Positions 14,436 to 14,467 of a DNA stretch of 14,467 nt are shown in pieces. Location: contig JBDTLT010000133.1 in NCBI GenBank assembly GCA_039934635.1, positions 1 through 14,467 on the forward strand. Direction: 5' to 3'. The position numbers and the translations under genes are program-made. The notes below the pieces were generated by a model. The model ran no database searches, was not told where the DNA came from, and saw only the letters and a list, made by a program, of their open reading frames with translations. How positions within the stretch are numbered: the stretch's first letter is position 1; every line of letters starts with the position of its first letter. The DNA comes from DATLFA01 sp039934635 (lineage in GTDB: Bacteria > Actinomycetota > Acidimicrobiia > Acidimicrobiales > WLNW01).

Positions 14436-14467
14436 CAGATGATCTCGCCTTCGATCGTGATGCGATG
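14435..14467 (-). CDS. 3' end of an upstream minus-strand gene, partial
   Basis: The last codons of a gene entering from the right edge read HRITIEGEII then TGA (14435-14437), sharing one base with the ATG of the thiamine enzyme. Ten residues are too few to name a family. The tight overlap argues that it is a real gene in one operon with that enzyme. Confidence 0.5.
   Translation of the reverse strand, partial: HRITIEGEII

Overview
The window reads as chromosomal DNA of a high-GC actinobacterium. The GC-rich third codon positions, the sortase paired with an exported DUF4397 protein, and the acyl-CoA, amidohydrolase and Ldh2-type genes fit an environmental Actinomycetota member, perhaps Acidimicrobiia. 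That placement is inference; no rRNA or tRNA gene was recognised.

Layout. Positions 1-496 hold no convincing complete gene, but they are rich in inverted repeats and may include the start of a minus-strand gene leaving the left edge. Positions 497-936 are a 440-bp, nearly identical copy of the 3' end of the large PAS-PAS-GGDEF-EAL gene at 3241-5394 (minus). The two copies are direct repeats bracketing a two-gene surface cassette: an exported four-fold-repeat DUF4397 protein (1113-2525) and an overlapping class F-like sortase (2518-3219). Upstream of the cyclic-di-GMP gene on the same strand is a SAM-dependent methyltransferase (5487-6302). A divergent intergenic region with three 31-32 bp GC-rich tandem repeats separates it from an amidohydrolase_2 gene (6458-7594), which converges with a HAD phosphatase (7585-8385, minus).

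A 44-bp divergent gap with a perfect 8+8 bp inverted repeat (arms 21 bp apart, operator-like) starts a plus-strand run of five genes. They are a cysteine-free DUF35/OB-fold protein, a thiolase-fold (SCP-x/Ltp-like) protein, a crotonase, a sugar-type nucleotidyltransferase and an Ldh2-family dehydrogenase. The first three are tightly coupled and look like an acyl-CoA degradation module in which usual catalytic or metal-binding residues are replaced. The run ends at twin hairpins facing a convergent thiamine-diphosphate enzyme (12834-14435, minus), itself coupled to a gene that enters from the right edge.

The most unusual points are the repeat-bracketed sortase cassette, in which all five substitutions between the repeats are silent; the degenerate DUF35/thiolase/crotonase set with its candidate operator; and the strongly structured, gene-free left flank. 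No complete new defence or mobile system could be demonstrated.
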